Shown here piece after piece: positions 52,741-62,878 of a DNA stretch of 64,000 bases. How positions within the stretch are numbered: the first letter of the stretch is position 1; every line of letters begins with the position of its first letter. The notes beneath the pieces are model-generated. The model did not search any database, was not told where the DNA came from, and saw only the letters and a list, made by a program, of their open reading frames with translations. The stretch covers positions 62,001-126,000 of the forward strand of contig JAJDUI010000027.1 in assembly GCA_022826745.1 (NCBI GenBank). The letters run 5' to 3'. The translations under genes were made by a program, and so were the position numbers. This DNA comes from Thermoanaerobaculia bacterium. Its GTDB lineage: Bacteria; Acidobacteriota; Thermoanaerobaculia; Multivoradales; Multivoraceae.

Positions 52741-54693
52741 ATGCTGAACGTCATTCGTAAGAACATCAAGAGCTTCTATCCGCTGGCCATCGGCCTGGCC
52801 CTTGTCTTCGTGCTGCTCGTCTTCACCGACTTTCAGACGCTCGACGGCACGCAGATCAATCCGGACGCGGCCACCGTGGGCCGCGACAGCATCACCTTCG
52901 CCGAGTTCGAGCGCAGCTACCGGAACGCGGAGAACCGCTACCGCGAAATCTACGGCGACGCCTTCAACGCGGATCTGGCGGACCAGCTCCAGTTGCCGGT
53001 TCAGGCGCTGGAAGCCCTGATCAACGACCGCCTTCTCATCATGGAAGCGGAACGGATGGGCCTGACCGTCAGCGACGAAGAGCTGCAGGAGGAGATTCTC
53101 TCCGTGCCCGCCCTGACCGACGGAGCCGGCAACTTCATCGGCGCGCGGCAGTATCAGGATCTCCTGCGCGCGAACCGACTCTCGGTGGACGACTTCGAAG
53201 CCGACCTGCGCACGTCCCTGCTCGTGCGCAAGCTGCAGGCGGCGCTGACCGAGGTCGCCCACGTCTCCGACGCGGAGGTCGAGCTGCGCGCTCGCGAAGC
53301 GGCCGAGCGCGCCGCGATCCGTTACTTCCAGGTGCCGGCCAGCCGCTTCGCCGCCGAGGCCGAGCCTTCGAGCGAGGAGGCCGCGGCCTACTACGAAGAG
53401 CATCGCGACGAGTTCAGGCTCCCCGAGCGCCGGCGCGTGGGCTACCTCCTGGTCAGCACGAACACGGTCCGGGCCGAACTCGAGGTCACCGACGACGAGG
53501 TCCGGACGTACTACGAAGACAACCCGGCCCAGTTCGAGATCCCGGAGCAGGTTCGGGCCAGCCACATCCTCCTGCTCGAGAACAGCGAACGGGACGCGGA
53601 ACAGGCGCGCAGCCTGCTGAACCGGCTGCGCGGCCGCATCGAGGCCGGAGAGGACTTCGCGGCGCTGGCCCAGGAGTACTCGGACGACGAGGCCACGAAG
53701 GAAGCCGGCGGCGACCTCGGTTACTTCGGCCGCGGTGCGATGACCCAGGCCTTCGAGGACGCCGCCTTCGGCGCCGCGGGCGGCGACCTGGTGGGACCGG
53801 TCGAGAACCAGCTCGGTCCGCGCACCGGCCACCACCTGATCCAGGTCCACGAGCGCCGCGAAGGCGGGCGCCAGACCCTCGACGAAGTCAGCAACCTGAT
53901 CCGGGTTCAACTCCTGGCCACCCGGGCCGAAGAGGAGGCGAAGAGCCGGATCGACTCCCTGCACGAGCGCCTGGCCGGCGAGACGTTCGCCGGCGAGGAC
54001 GAGGCCCGGGAACTGGCCGCCGCCGAAGCGCTCGTGTACGCCAGCACGGAGCCGTTCGGCGAAGACGATGCCGTGGCCGGCATCGGCCGCAACTTCAACT
54101 TCAGCTCCGCGGCGTTCGGTCTCGAGGCCGGCGCCTGGTCCGAGCCGGTCCGCATCGCGGCGGGCTGGGCTCTCCTCTCCGTGCTCGAGGTGCTGCCGCC
54201 CCGGGATTCGGAGTTCGTCGAAGTCGAGGTCGACGTTCGCGAGGTCGTCCGCCGGCAGAAGGAGACCGAGCTTCTGGCGGCGGCGCTCACCGAGGCGCGA
54301 GGCCGCGTCGAGGACGGGCTGAGCATGGACGACGCGGCCGGGGAGTTCGATGCCGTGATCGAGGAGAGCGGCAGCTTCGGCCTGCGCCAGCCGATCGGCA
54401 CCCTCGGCGCAATGCCCGAGCTGGCCAGCGCCGTGTTCGCGCTCTCCGCGGGCCAGTTCGGCGGCCCGGTGGACACTCCGTTCGGCGCCGTTCTGTTCGA
54501 GGTGACCGAACGCGAATCCTTCGATCCTGTGCTGTTCGACCCCGAGGCGACACGGAACGAACTCCTGGCCGAGCGGAATCTGACGATGCTCCAGTCCCTG
54601 CTGCAGCGGCTCCGCGAGGAGGTCGGCGTCCACTACACCCAGGACTTCATCGAGAACTTCGGCCTGGGCGAGGCCGAGGCAGCCGGCACCTGA
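52741..54693 (+). CDS. PpiD/SurA-like membrane-anchored peptidyl-prolyl isomerase
   Basis: A 650-residue foldase. One N-terminal membrane helix (about residues 14-31) follows a short basic cytoplasmic start. It has a SurA_N-like chaperone region (about 35-180) with the ALEALINDRLLIMEAERMGLTVSDEEL block, and a parvulin domain (about 265-375) with VRASHILLLEN and GGDLGYFGRGAMTQAFEDAAF. This is the PpiD arrangement: an inner-membrane chaperone for outer-membrane or secreted proteins. A second parvulin-like region may occur toward residues 480-600. It is followed 25 bases later by ruvA. Confidence 0.9.
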   Translation: MLNVIRKNIKSFYPLAIGLALVFVLLVFTDFQTLDGTQINPDAATVGRDSITFAEFERSYRNAENRYREIYGDAFNADLADQLQLPVQALEALINDRLLIMEAERMGLTVSDEELQEEILSVPALTDGAGNFIGARQYQDLLRANRLSVDDFEADLRTSLLVRKLQAALTEVAHVSDAEVELRAREAAERAAIRYFQVPASRFAAEAEPSSEEAAAYYEEHRDEFRLPERRRVGYLLVSTNTVRAELEVTDDEVRTYYEDNPAQFEIPEQVRASHILLLENSERDAEQARSLLNRLRGRIEAGEDFAALAQEYSDDEATKEAGGDLGYFGRGAMTQAFEDAAFGAAGGDLVGPVENQLGPRTGHHLIQVHERREGGRQTLDEVSNLIRVQLLATRAEEEAKSRIDSLHERLAGETFAGEDEARELAAAEALVYASTEPFGEDDAVAGIGRNFNFSSAAFGLEAGAWSEPVRIAAGWALLSVLEVLPPRDSEFVEVEVDVREVVRRQKETELLAAALTEARGRVEDGLSMDDAAGEFDAVIEESGSFGLRQPIGTLGAMPELASAVFALSAGQFGGPVDTPFGAVLFEVTERESFDPVLFDPEATRNELLAERNLTMLQSLLQRLREEVGVHYTQDFIENFGLGEAEAAGT

Positions 54694-54718
54694 CCGCGGC
54701 GCGGCGCTCCCTGGCGGC

Positions 54719-55336
54719 TTGATCGGCTATCTGCGCGGACGCCGCCTGGCCCTCGAGCCCGAACGTCTGGTGCTCGACACCAACGGCGTCGGCTACGCCG
54801 TGCGGATCCCCCTGTCGACCTACTTCGAACTGGAGAAGCTCGACGCGGCGGCCGACATCGGCCTGTTCATCCATACCCACGTTCGCGCCGACGCGATCGA
54901 ACTCTTCGGCTTCTGGACCGAAGCCGAACGGACCCTGTTCGAGCACTGCCTGGCGGTCAGCGGAGTCGGTCCCCGGCTCGCCCAGGTCGTCCTGTCCGGC
55001 GGTTCCACCAGGGAGCTGCTCAACGCCATCGGCGGCGGCAACGTGGCGGCGCTGACCCGGATCCCGGGCATCGGCCGCAAGACGGCCGAACGGATGGTGC
55101 TGGAACTCAGGGAGAAGGCGAAGACGCTGCTCGCCGAGGCCGGCGCCGAACCGCCGGAAGCCGAGCCCGACACCGGCCGCGAGGACGAGCAGGAACAAGC
55201 CGTCAGCGCGCTGGTCAACCTCGGCTACCGCGCGACCGAGGCGCAGCGGGCGGTGTCGCGGGTGCTCGCGGAGGAGCCCGAGGTGGATTTCCAGGACCTC
55301 CTGCGCCTGAGTCTGCGGCGGCTGTCACGGATCTGA
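54719..55336 (+). CDS. ruvA: Holliday junction branch migration protein RuvA
   Basis: A 205-residue DNA-binding subunit of the RuvAB branch-migration complex. It starts at TTG 54719 with MIGYLRGRRL, the conserved opening. The OB-fold is followed by two helix-hairpin-helix motifs (LAVSGVGPRLAQVVLS and LTRIPGIGRKTAERMVLEL) and a C-terminal domain III (EQAVSALVNLGYRATEAQRAV) that binds RuvB. ruvC is not next to it. ruvB follows after a 244-base gap filled by an inverted-repeat element. Confidence 0.96.
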   Translation: MIGYLRGRRLALEPERLVLDTNGVGYAVRIPLSTYFELEKLDAAADIGLFIHTHVRADAIELFGFWTEAERTLFEHCLAVSGVGPRLAQVVLSGGSTRELLNAIGGGNVAALTRIPGIGRKTAERMVLELREKAKTLLAEAGAEPPEAEPDTGREDEQEQAVSALVNLGYRATEAQRAVSRVLAEEPEVDFQDLLRLSLRRLSRI

Positions 55337-55363
55337 CGGCCGGGAAGGCGTCGGGGGTACCCG

Positions 55364-55558
55364 CCCGTCTTGGGGCCGGAGAGGGCCAGCTCCCAGGTGA
55401 CGCTCGCGCTCGAGGGGAGATGGAAGGGGCTGCGCTCGCTCCGCTTCACTCGCTCCGGTCTGGCGTCGGACCCTGTGCGGTCGTTGCCCGTCGCTCGTTC
55501 AGAGGCACCTGGGAGCTGGCCCCCTCCGGCCCCGAGACGGGATGGACGTCGTTGCCGA
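55364..55558 (+). repeat. MITE-like element with long terminal inverted repeats, left copy (upstream of ruvB)
   Basis: The ends 55364-55399 and 55506-55541 are inverted repeats of 36 bases with two mismatches, enclosing about 106 internal bases. Homology with the second copy (56628-56818, opposite orientation) extends about 17 bases past the right end. By hand alignment the two copies differ at about 17 positions plus two 2-base gaps. The element fills the gap between ruvA and ruvB. It has no coding capacity worth naming and would be mobilised in trans if mobile. Confidence 0.85.
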
Positions 55559-55580
55559 GAGGCCGCGATAGCATCCGCCC

Positions 55581-56612
55581 ATGGCCGGGACCGGCGGCAC
55601 CGACGGTGAAGAGAGCGTTCTCTCACCCGCCCGGGACGCCGACGATCGGCGCGTGGAGCCGTCTCTCCGGCCGCAGCGGCTGAACGAGTACCTGGGCCAG
55701 GAGAAGATCGTCGAGCTGCTCGACATCTACATGCAGGCGGCGCGCCGGCGGGGCGAAGCTCTGGACCACGTGCTGCTGTTCGGGCCCCCCGGGCTAGGCA
55801 AGACGACCCTGGCGCACATCATCGCCCGGGAGATGGGCTCGACGTTGCGGTCCACCTCCGGTCCAGTCCTGGAGCGCGCTGGCGACCTGGCTGCGATTCT
55901 GACGAACCTCGAGCCTGAGGACGTTCTCTTCATCGACGAGATCCACCGGCTCGGTCCGACGGTCGAGGAGATCCTGTACCCGGCGCTCGAGGACTTCCAG
56001 CTCGATCTGGTGATCGGTGCCGGGCCGATGGCCAAGACGGTGCGCATCGATCTGCCCCGATTCACGCTGGTCGGCGCCACTACGCGCGCCGGTCTGATCA
56101 CGCCGCCGCTGCAGGGGCGCTTCGGCATCGTCCACCGGCTCGACTTCTACGGTCCGGACGTCCTCGGTGTGATTATCCAGCGCTCGGCCGAGCTGCTAGA
56201 GGTGCCCGTCGATCTGGGCGGCGCCGACGAGATCGCCCGGCGCAGCCGCGGCACGCCCAGGATCGCGAACCGGCTGCTGCGCCGGGTGCGCGACTACGCG
56301 CAGATCGAAGCGGACGGACGGATCGACCGCGACATCGCCAACGAGGCTCTCCTTCAGCAGGAAGTCGACGAGCAGGGCCTGGACAAGATCGACCGCAGGA
56401 TCATGGAACTGCTGATCGAACAGTACGGGGGCGGCCCGGCCGGCCTGAAAGCGCTCGCGGCGTCGGTCGGGGAAGACGAGACGACGATCGAGGACTTCTA
56501 CGAGCCGTACCTTGTCCAGAAGGGATTCCTGCAGCGCACCCGCCGCGGCCGGGTAGCCACCAAGCGAGCGTACGAGCATCTGAACCTCAAGGTCCGGGGC
56601 ACTCTGTTCTGA
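55581..56612 (+). CDS. ruvB: Holliday junction helicase RuvB
   Basis: A 343-residue AAA+ motor of branch migration. Walker A is [12 protein letters not shown], Walker B is [24 protein letters not shown], the arginine-finger region is [19 protein letters not shown] and the C-terminal winged helix ends at [11 protein letters not shown]. Start ATG 55581. Unusually it is enclosed by two inverted copies of the same repeat element, so it may be transcribed from a promoter inside or beyond the element rather than from ruvA. Confidence 0.97.
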   Translation: MAGTGGTDGEESVLSPARDADDRRVEPSLRPQRLNEYLGQEKIVELLDIYMQAARRRGEALDHVLLFGPPGLGKTTLAHIIAREMGSTLRSTSGPVLERAGDLAAILTNLEPEDVLFIDEIHRLGPTVEEILYPALEDFQLDLVIGAGPMAKTVRIDLPRFTLVGATTRAGLITPPLQGRFGIVHRLDFYGPDVLGVIIQRSAELLEVPVDLGGADEIARRSRGTPRIANRLLRRVRDYAQIEADGRIDRDIANEALLQQEVDEQGLDKIDRRIMELLIEQYGGGPAGLKALAASVGEDETTIEDFYEPYLVQKGFLQRTRRGRVATKRAYEHLNLKVRGTLF

Positions 56613-56627
56613 ACCGCCGCACCAGGG

Positions 56628-56818
56628 TCGGCAACGACGTCCAGCCGGTCTCGGGGCCGGAGGGCCAGCTCCCGGGTGCCTCTGAACGAGCGACGGCCAG
56701 CGACCGCACAGGATCCGACGCCAACCCGGAGCGAGTGAAGCGGAGTAAGCGCAGCCCTTTCCATCTCCTCTCAAGCGCGCACGTCACCCGGGAGCTGGCC
56801 CTCCGGCCCCGAGACGGG
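56628..56818 (-). repeat. MITE-like element, right copy (downstream of ruvB, inverted)
   Basis: The same element as at 55364-55558 but in opposite orientation. Its own terminal inverted repeats lie at about 56645-56678 and 56785-56818. It occupies most of the 305-base gap between ruvB and thrA; the last 99 bases before thrA contain no feature I can name. Confidence 0.85.
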
Positions 56819-56917
56819 CGGCTGCGTGCAACACCGTGGCGCCAGCCGGCGCGCGCGTGTACGCTATGGCGCCTTTCGCGCCCTGCGACGACGACGTGAC
56901 TCCCACCGCATCCGATC

Positions 56918-59461
56918 ATGAAGGTACTCAAGTTCGGCGGCTCTTCCGTGGCCGATGCAAGCCGCCTGCAAGCGGCGGCGCGCATTGTCGAACGGCAACT
57001 CGACGGTTGTCCGGGGGACGGTGCGGTGGTGGTGTCCGCGCTCGGCGGCGTCACGGATCGCCTGCTGGCACTGGCGGCGGGTGCCCTGGAGGGCGGCGGC
57101 GGCCCTGAGGCGGCGCGAGAAGTCGCCGCGCTTCGCAACCATCACCTGAAGATCGCGGCCGAGGTCGCCACCGAGGCCGACCTCCCCGCCCTCACGGCAG
57201 CCCTCGACGAGCTCTGCGACGGCCTGGTCCGGGAACTCGGCGACTGTGAACGGACCGGGATCACCACGGAGCGGCCGCGGGAAGCCTGGATCGACCGGAT
57301 CGTCTGCCACGGCGAGCTCCTGTCGACGCAGCTCCTGGCCGCGGCGCTGCGCGCCAGGGGGCTGCCGGCAGAGGCCCGCGATGCCCGCCCGCTGGTGCGG
57401 ACCGACCGTTCCTTCCAGGCGGCGCAGGTCGCGCTCGAACCGACGATGGACGCGATCGCCTCCCACTTCGCCGGCATCGGCGAGGACGGACCCCTGCAGG
57501 TCGTCACCGGCTTCCTCGGCAGCACGCCGGAAGGCGAGACGACGACCCTGGGCCGCAGCGGTTCCGACCTGACGGCGTCCCTGGTCGGCGCCGCGCTCGA
57601 CGCCGAGCGGATCGAGATCTGGACCGATGTACCGGGCGTGATGACGGCCGACCCGAGGCGCGTCGAAGACGCCCTGCCGATCCCGCGGCTGAGCTACGAG
57701 GAGATGCTCGAGCTCTCCCACTTCGGCGCCAGGGTGGTCTACCCGCCGACGGTCACCCCGGCCCGCCGCAAGGCCATTCCCCTGCTCGTTCGCAGCACCC
57801 TCGACCCCGAGCACCCCGGGACCCTGGTCGACGGCGGCAGGGACCGGCAGCGGGCCCGCGGGACGGCGGTCACCGGCATCTCCTCGATCGACGACGTCCA
57901 CCTGATGCTGCTCGTCGGCGACAACCTCGTCGGTACCCCGGGAGTCGCCGCGCGGCTGTTCGATGCCCTCGCGGCGAGCGGAGCCAGCGCGATCCTGATC
58001 TCGCAGGCGTCCAGTGAGCACTCGATCTGTTTCGCGGTCGAGCCCGGAGTCTCCGAAGCGGCCCGCCAGGCCGTGGACGCCGAGTTCCGGTCGGAGATCG
58101 AGTCCGGATCGGTCCGGCCCCTGGTCGTCGAGCGCGACCAGTCGATCGTCGCGGTCGTCGGCGACGGCATGCGGGAGCGCCCGGGTATCGCCGGCCGGGT
58201 GTTCGGGATCCTCGGCCGTCGGGCGGTCAACGTGCGGGCCGTGGCCCAGGGCTCGTCCGAGCGGAACATCTCGATGGTCGTAGCCAAAGCCGACCAGGGA
58301 CGCGCGGTGCGCTGGATCCACCGGGAGTTCTTCCACGGCGCCGCCTCCGGCCGGCTCGCGGTCTACGTGCTCGGCGTCGGCGGCGTCGGGTCGGCGCTGC
58401 TCGGGCAGCTCGCCGCCGAACGGGAGGCGCTCGAGCAGCGAGGCATCGACCTTCAGCTTCGGGGCCTGGCGAGTTCGCGGTTCATGGAACTTGCGGTGCG
58501 TCGGGGTGGCCGGCGGCTGGACCCCGGCGCCGCCGCGGATCCGGACGGCTGGCGCGCGGCACTGGAGCAGGGCGGCGAAGCGGCGGACCTCGACCGGCTG
58601 CTCGAGCACCTCGGCGAGACCGCTGCCGGCGGTGGCCGGACGGTCCTGGTCGACGTCACGGCGAGCGGCGACCTGAGCGCCGTCTACCACCGAGCGCTCG
58701 CGGCCGGCGCCGCGGTGGTCAGCGCGAACAAGCTTCCATTCGCCGGGCCGATCGCGGACTTCCGCGCGTTCCACGCCGACGGCGGGGCGAACGTCTTTCA
58801 CGAGGCGACCGTGGGCGCCGGCCTTCCGGTGCTCCACACGGTCGACCTGCTGCTTGGCGCCGGCGATCCGATCGAGTCGGTCTCGGGCGTCTTCTCCGGA
58901 ACGCTCGCCTATCTCACCGGCGAGTTGAGCGCGCGGCAGGTATGGAGCGACGCCGTGCGCCGGGCCCACCGGCTGGGCTACACGGAACCGGACCCGCGTG
59001 ACGATCTCGGCGGACTGGACGTGGCCCGAAAGCTCCTCATCCTGGCCCGGTTGTGCGGCGCCGATCTCGGAATGGACGACGTCGACGTGGCGCCCATGCT
59101 CGACCGGCCCGACCTCGCGGACCTGCCGCTCGAGGACTACTGGCAGCGCCTCGCCTCCGCGGACGAGGAGATGGCCGCCCGCTTCGCCGAGGCCAGGTCG
59201 GACGGGCTCGAACTGGCCTATCTCGCCGAACTCGACACCAGCGGAGAGGGGGCGACGGCCCGGGTCGGGCTTCGGGCCGTGCCGGCCGACCATCCGGTGG
59301 CCGGGATGCCGGCATCGGACAACATGTTCGTCTTCCGCAGTCAGCGCTACGATACGCGGCCGCTGATCGTCCAGGGACCCGGCGCCGGGACCGAGCTCAC
59401 CGCGGGCGGCGTCTTCGGCGACATCCTGCGCGCCTGGGCCGAGCGGGGAGCCTCACCATGA
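56918..59461 (+). CDS. thrA: Bifunctional aspartate kinase / homoserine dehydrogenase
   Basis: An 847-residue fusion catalysing the first and third steps from aspartate to threonine. The kinase domain begins [17 protein letters not shown] and contains [16 protein letters not shown] and the regulatory ACT-type domains (about 310-465, with [29 protein letters not shown] and [33 protein letters not shown]). The homoserine dehydrogenase domain starts near residue 480 with the nucleotide site [17 protein letters not shown] and carries ANKLPFAG and [14 protein letters not shown]. Length and order match the E. coli ThrA type, so feedback control by threonine through the ACT region is likely. Its stop overlaps the asd start. 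Confidence 0.96.
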   Translation: MKVLKFGGSSVADASRLQAAARIVERQLDGCPGDGAVVVSALGGVTDRLLALAAGALEGGGGPEAAREVAALRNHHLKIAAEVATEADLPALTAALDELCDGLVRELGDCERTGITTERPREAWIDRIVCHGELLSTQLLAAALRARGLPAEARDARPLVRTDRSFQAAQVALEPTMDAIASHFAGIGEDGPLQVVTGFLGSTPEGETTTLGRSGSDLTASLVGAALDAERIEIWTDVPGVMTADPRRVEDALPIPRLSYEEMLELSHFGARVVYPPTVTPARRKAIPLLVRSTLDPEHPGTLVDGGRDRQRARGTAVTGISSIDDVHLMLLVGDNLVGTPGVAARLFDALAASGASAILISQASSEHSICFAVEPGVSEAARQAVDAEFRSEIESGSVRPLVVERDQSIVAVVGDGMRERPGIAGRVFGILGRRAVNVRAVAQGSSERNISMVVAKADQGRAVRWIHREFFHGAASGRLAVYVLGVGGVGSALLGQLAAEREALEQRGIDLQLRGLASSRFMELAVRRGGRRLDPGAAADPDGWRAALEQGGEAADLDRLLEHLGETAAGGGRTVLVDVTASGDLSAVYHRALAAGAAVVSANKLPFAGPIADFRAFHADGGANVFHEATVGAGLPVLHTVDLLLGAGDPIESVSGVFSGTLAYLTGELSARQVWSDAVRRAHRLGYTEPDPRDDLGGLDVARKLLILARLCGADLGMDDVDVAPMLDRPDLADLPLEDYWQRLASADEEMAARFAEARSDGLELAYLAELDTSGEGATARVGLRAVPADHPVAGMPASDNMFVFRSQRYDTRPLIVQGPGAGTELTAGGVFGDILRAWAERGASP

Positions 59462-60549
59462 CAATCCGGAACGAACCCCTGCGCGCCGCCGTCCTCGGCG
59501 CAACCGGCACCGTGGGCCAGCGCTTCGTCACCCTGCTGGCAGGGCACCCCTGGTTCGAGTTGACGGCCGTTGCCGCTTCCGAACGCTCGGCCGGGAAGCT
59601 CTACCGCGACGCGGCGACCTGGATTCAGACCCGGCCGATCGACGACGCGGTCGCGGCCATGCCCGTTCGGACGATCGACGAACTGTTGGACAGCGCCAAA
59701 CTGCCCGGCGGCGAACTGGACATCGTCTTCTCGGCCCTGGACGCCAGCGTGGCGAGAGACGTCGAGCCCCGGTTCGCCCGCCGCTGCCTGGTGGTCACCA
59801 ACGCCAGCGCCCACCGCATGGACGCGGACGTCCCGCTGATCGTGCCCGAAGTGAATCCGGACCATCTCTCGCTGCTGTCTCCGCCCGAGGACGGCAGGGA
59901 ACTCCCCGCCGGCATCGTCGCCAACCCGAACTGCTCGACCATCGGCCTGGTCCTGGCGCTCAAGCCCCTGGCCGACGCCTTCGGCTTCGAGCGGATCTCC
60001 GTCGTGACGCTGCAGGCGGTGTCCGGCGCCGGCCTGCCCGGGATCTCGAGCTACCAGATCCTGGACAACGTGATCCCCTGGATCTCCAGCGAGGAAGAGA
60101 AGCTCGAAATCGAGACCGGCAAGATCCTGGGCCGCGCCGCCGGCGGGAAGATCGAGCCGGCCGAGGTTGCCGTCTCGGCCCAGTGCAACCGCGTTCCCGT
60201 GGTCGACGGGCACACGCTCTGCGTGTCTGTCGACCTCAAGGGCGAGCCGGCGATGGAGGACGTCCGCGAAGCCTGGCGGACCTTCCGCGCCGAGCCGCAG
60301 GAGCGCGGGCTGCCGTCGGCGCCGGCGCAGCCGACCGTCTACCTCGGCGACGACGAGCCGCCGCAGGCCCGCGTCCACCGCGACCTCGGCCAGGGCATGA
60401 CGACCTCCATCGGCAGGCTGCGGGAGTGTCCGATCCTCGGCTACCGCTTCGTCGCCCTCTCGCACAACACCCTGCGGGGCGCCGCCGGCGGGGCGCTGCT
60501 CGCCGCCGAGCTCGCCGTCGCCCGCTGCGGTCCACGGGCCGCCGGATGA
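59458..60549 (+). CDS. asd: Aspartate-semialdehyde dehydrogenase
   Basis: A 363-residue enzyme reducing aspartyl phosphate to the semialdehyde, the second pathway step. The nucleotide-binding start is AAVLGATGTVGQRFVTLLAGHPWFEL, which is the archaeal/fungal-type subgroup, and the catalytic cysteine is in ANPNCSTIGLVL; the substrate Arg/His region is near SAQCNRVPVVDGHT. ATG 59458 overlaps the thrA stop (ATGA), so it is translationally coupled. The longer open frame starting near 59053 is not used. Confidence 0.95.
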   Translation: MTIRNEPLRAAVLGATGTVGQRFVTLLAGHPWFELTAVAASERSAGKLYRDAATWIQTRPIDDAVAAMPVRTIDELLDSAKLPGGELDIVFSALDASVARDVEPRFARRCLVVTNASAHRMDADVPLIVPEVNPDHLSLLSPPEDGRELPAGIVANPNCSTIGLVLALKPLADAFGFERISVVTLQAVSGAGLPGISSYQILDNVIPWISSEEEKLEIETGKILGRAAGGKIEPAEVAVSAQCNRVPVVDGHTLCVSVDLKGEPAMEDVREAWRTFRAEPQERGLPSAPAQPTVYLGDDEPPQARVHRDLGQGMTTSIGRLRECPILGYRFVALSHNTLRGAAGGALLAAELAVARCGPRAAG

Positions 60550-61517
60550 GGAACCCGGTGAGGGCGTTCGCCCCGGCCTCAGTCTCGAACATCGCCTGCG
60601 GATTCGACATCCTGGGCTTCGCTCTGCAATCGGAGAGCGAGGGGGACCTGGGGCCGGGCGACATCGTCACCGCCCGTGAACCCGGCGGGCACGGACCGGT
60701 CCGCATCGCGGCGATCGCCGGCGACGAGGGCCGGCTGCCGCTCGAAGCGGAGCGCAACACGGCCGCCGTCGCCGCGAAGGCGCTGATCGACGCCGAGGCG
60801 CCCGGCTCGGCCGTCGATCTCGAGATCGAGAAGCGCATGCCGCTCGAGAGCGGCCTGGGCTCGAGCGCCGCCAGCGCGGTCGCGGCGGTCGTCGCGGTCG
60901 ACGCGCTGCTCGGCCTGGAGTTGCCCGCCGCGTCCCTGCTCCGCTACGCCCTCGCCGGCGAGGTCCTGGCGAGCGGCGGCCCCCACGCGGACAACCTGGC
61001 CCCGTCTCTGCTAGGCGGCCTCGTCCTGGTCCGCTCGCTCGATCCGGAGCCGGACGTGATCGACCTGCCGGTGCCCGAAGGTCTGACCTGCGCTCTCGTC
61101 CGGCCCCACGCCGAAGTGAACACGAAGGAGTCCCGTGCCCGCCTGGATCGCCACCTTCCTCTTGAGCGCGCCGTGACCCAGTGGGGCAACGCCGCGGCGC
61201 TGGTGTCGGCGCTCTACCGTTCCGACCTGGAACTCCTGTCCCGCGCCCTGGTCGACGTCGTGGCCGAGCCGGTCCGGGCGCCGGGCGTGCCCGGCTTTCA
61301 TGCCGCCAAGGCGGCCGCGATCGAGGCCGGCGCGCTGGGTTGCAGCCTCTCGGGCAGCGGCCCCGCGCTGTTCGCCCTGTGCGACGGCCGCGACGGCGCC
61401 AGGGAGGTCGCGGCAGCCATGGCGGGAGCGTTCGACTCCTCCGCGGGTCTCAACTGCGATCGGCTGGTCGCGCCCCTGCCGGCGCCGGGCGCGCGCGTGA
61501 TCGAGGGCGAGGCGTAA
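60546..61517 (+). CDS. thrB: Homoserine kinase
   Basis: A 323-residue GHMP-family kinase phosphorylating homoserine. It opens VRAFAPASVSNIACGFDILGFAL, has the ATP loop PLESGLGSSAASAVAAV and the C-terminal motif GCSLSGSGPALFALC. ATG 60546 overlaps the asd stop (ATGA). Length is in the normal range. It belongs to the thrA-asd-thrB-thrC set. Confidence 0.96.
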   Translation: MRNPVRAFAPASVSNIACGFDILGFALQSESEGDLGPGDIVTAREPGGHGPVRIAAIAGDEGRLPLEAERNTAAVAAKALIDAEAPGSAVDLEIEKRMPLESGLGSSAASAVAAVVAVDALLGLELPAASLLRYALAGEVLASGGPHADNLAPSLLGGLVLVRSLDPEPDVIDLPVPEGLTCALVRPHAEVNTKESRARLDRHLPLERAVTQWGNAAALVSALYRSDLELLSRALVDVVAEPVRAPGVPGFHAAKAAAIEAGALGCSLSGSGPALFALCDGRDGAREVAAAMAGAFDSSAGLNCDRLVAPLPAPGARVIEGEA

Positions 61518-61518
61518 C

Positions 61519-62847
61519 GTGCGCTTCCTGAGCACGGCCGGCCGGACCTCGCCGGTCACCCTTGGCGAGGCGCTGCTCGAGGGACCCGCTCCCGACGGCG
61601 GCCTGTTCGTTCCCGAACGCCTGGAGCCGCTGAACGCGGCGGACCTCGCCACCCTCGAGTCGCTGCCGCTGACCGGCATCGCCGCCATCCTCGGCAACCG
61701 CCTCTTCGGTTCGGCGGTCCCGGGGGGGGAGTTCGCCGACCTGATCGAGGACGCCCTCGACTTTCCGATCCCTCTCGCGACGATCGAGCCCGGCATCCAC
61801 TGCCTGGAGCTGTTTCACGGGCCGACGCTCGCCTTCAAGGATGTCGCCTCACGGGTCATGGCCCGCCTGATGGCGCGCTTCGCCACGGTCGCCGGCGACG
61901 CAGAAACCACCGTGATCGTGGCGACCAGCGGCGACACCGGCAGCGCCGTGGCCCACGCCTTCAGCGGCGTCCCAGGCTTTCGGGTCTGCGTGCTGTACCC
62001 CGACGGCCTGGTCACCGAGGCGCAGCGGCGCCTGTTCACAACCCTGGGCGGCAACGTGACCGCGGTCGCGGTCGAAGGCACCTTCGACGACTGCCAGAGC
62101 CTGGCCCGGGACGCCTTCGCCGACGGCGAACTGCGCGAGCAGCGTCCCCTCGCCTCGGCCAACTCGATCAACATCGGCCGGCTGCTGCCCCAGGTCTTTT
62201 ACTACTTCCATGCCTGGGCGCAGCTCCCCTCGCCGCCGCTCGACGACGCCGGCGAACCGCTCGTGTTCTCGACCCCAAGCGGCAACTTCGGCAACCTGAC
62301 CGCTGGCCTGGTCGCCAAGCGCATCGGCCTGCCCGTTTCCCGTTTCGTCGCGGCGACGAACGCGAACGACGTGGTGCCGGCCTACCTCCGGAGCGGCGAC
62401 TACCTGCCGCGCGGCTCGGTCGCCACGATCTCGAACGCGATGGACGTCGGCAATCCGAGCAACTTCGCCCGCATCGTTCACCTCTACTCAAGCGCAGGCG
62501 AACCGCTCGAGCGCATCCGCCGGGATCTCTCGGGCCGCGCCTTCGACGACCAGGCGACCCGGCGCGCCATGCGCGACGTACATGACCGCACCGGCTACCT
62601 GCTCGACCCCCACACCGCCGTCGGCTACCTGGGCCTCAAGGCGGAACTCGAAGCCCAGGGCGGCGGTACCGGCGTCGTCCTCGCCACCGCGCACCCGGCG
62701 AAGTTCACCGAAACCGTCCAGGCCGCCGTCGGCATCGACCCACCCACGCCGCCCGCCCTCGAGCGCACCGCCCACCTCCCCGAACGCATCATCGAGATCC
62801 CGGCCGCCTACGCCGCCCTGCGCGACGTGCTGCTGCACGGCGGCTGA
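61519..62847 (+). CDS. thrC: Threonine synthase
   Basis: A 442-residue pyridoxal-phosphate enzyme converting phosphohomoserine to threonine. The PLP lysine is in HGPTLAFKDVASRVMARLM, the phosphate-binding loop is VATSGDTGSAVAHAF and the substrate segment is SANSINIGRLLPQVFYYF. These features mark the longer class of threonine synthase used in E. coli-like pathways. The start is GTG 61519, one base after the thrB stop; it ends the operon. Confidence 0.96.
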   Translation: MRFLSTAGRTSPVTLGEALLEGPAPDGGLFVPERLEPLNAADLATLESLPLTGIAAILGNRLFGSAVPGGEFADLIEDALDFPIPLATIEPGIHCLELFHGPTLAFKDVASRVMARLMARFATVAGDAETTVIVATSGDTGSAVAHAFSGVPGFRVCVLYPDGLVTEAQRRLFTTLGGNVTAVAVEGTFDDCQSLARDAFADGELREQRPLASANSINIGRLLPQVFYYFHAWAQLPSPPLDDAGEPLVFSTPSGNFGNLTAGLVAKRIGLPVSRFVAATNANDVVPAYLRSGDYLPRGSVATISNAMDVGNPSNFARIVHLYSSAGEPLERIRRDLSGRAFDDQATRRAMRDVHDRTGYLLDPHTAVGYLGLKAELEAQGGGTGVVLATAHPAKFTETVQAAVGIDPPTPPALERTAHLPERIIEIPAAYAALRDVLLHGG

Positions 62848-62878
62848 GGCGGAGGCGGAGGCGGAAGGCGCGGCACCC

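Noticed and set aside
55420..55683. Small protein frames inside the ruvB-flanking repeat elements
   Set aside because: Both copies can be translated in similar frames, but this follows from repeat homology; no ribosome-binding site or family support is seen.
56819..56917. Threonine attenuator or riboswitch upstream of thrA
   Set aside because: No Thr/Ile-rich leader peptide or terminator/antiterminator pair is visible in the 99 bases.
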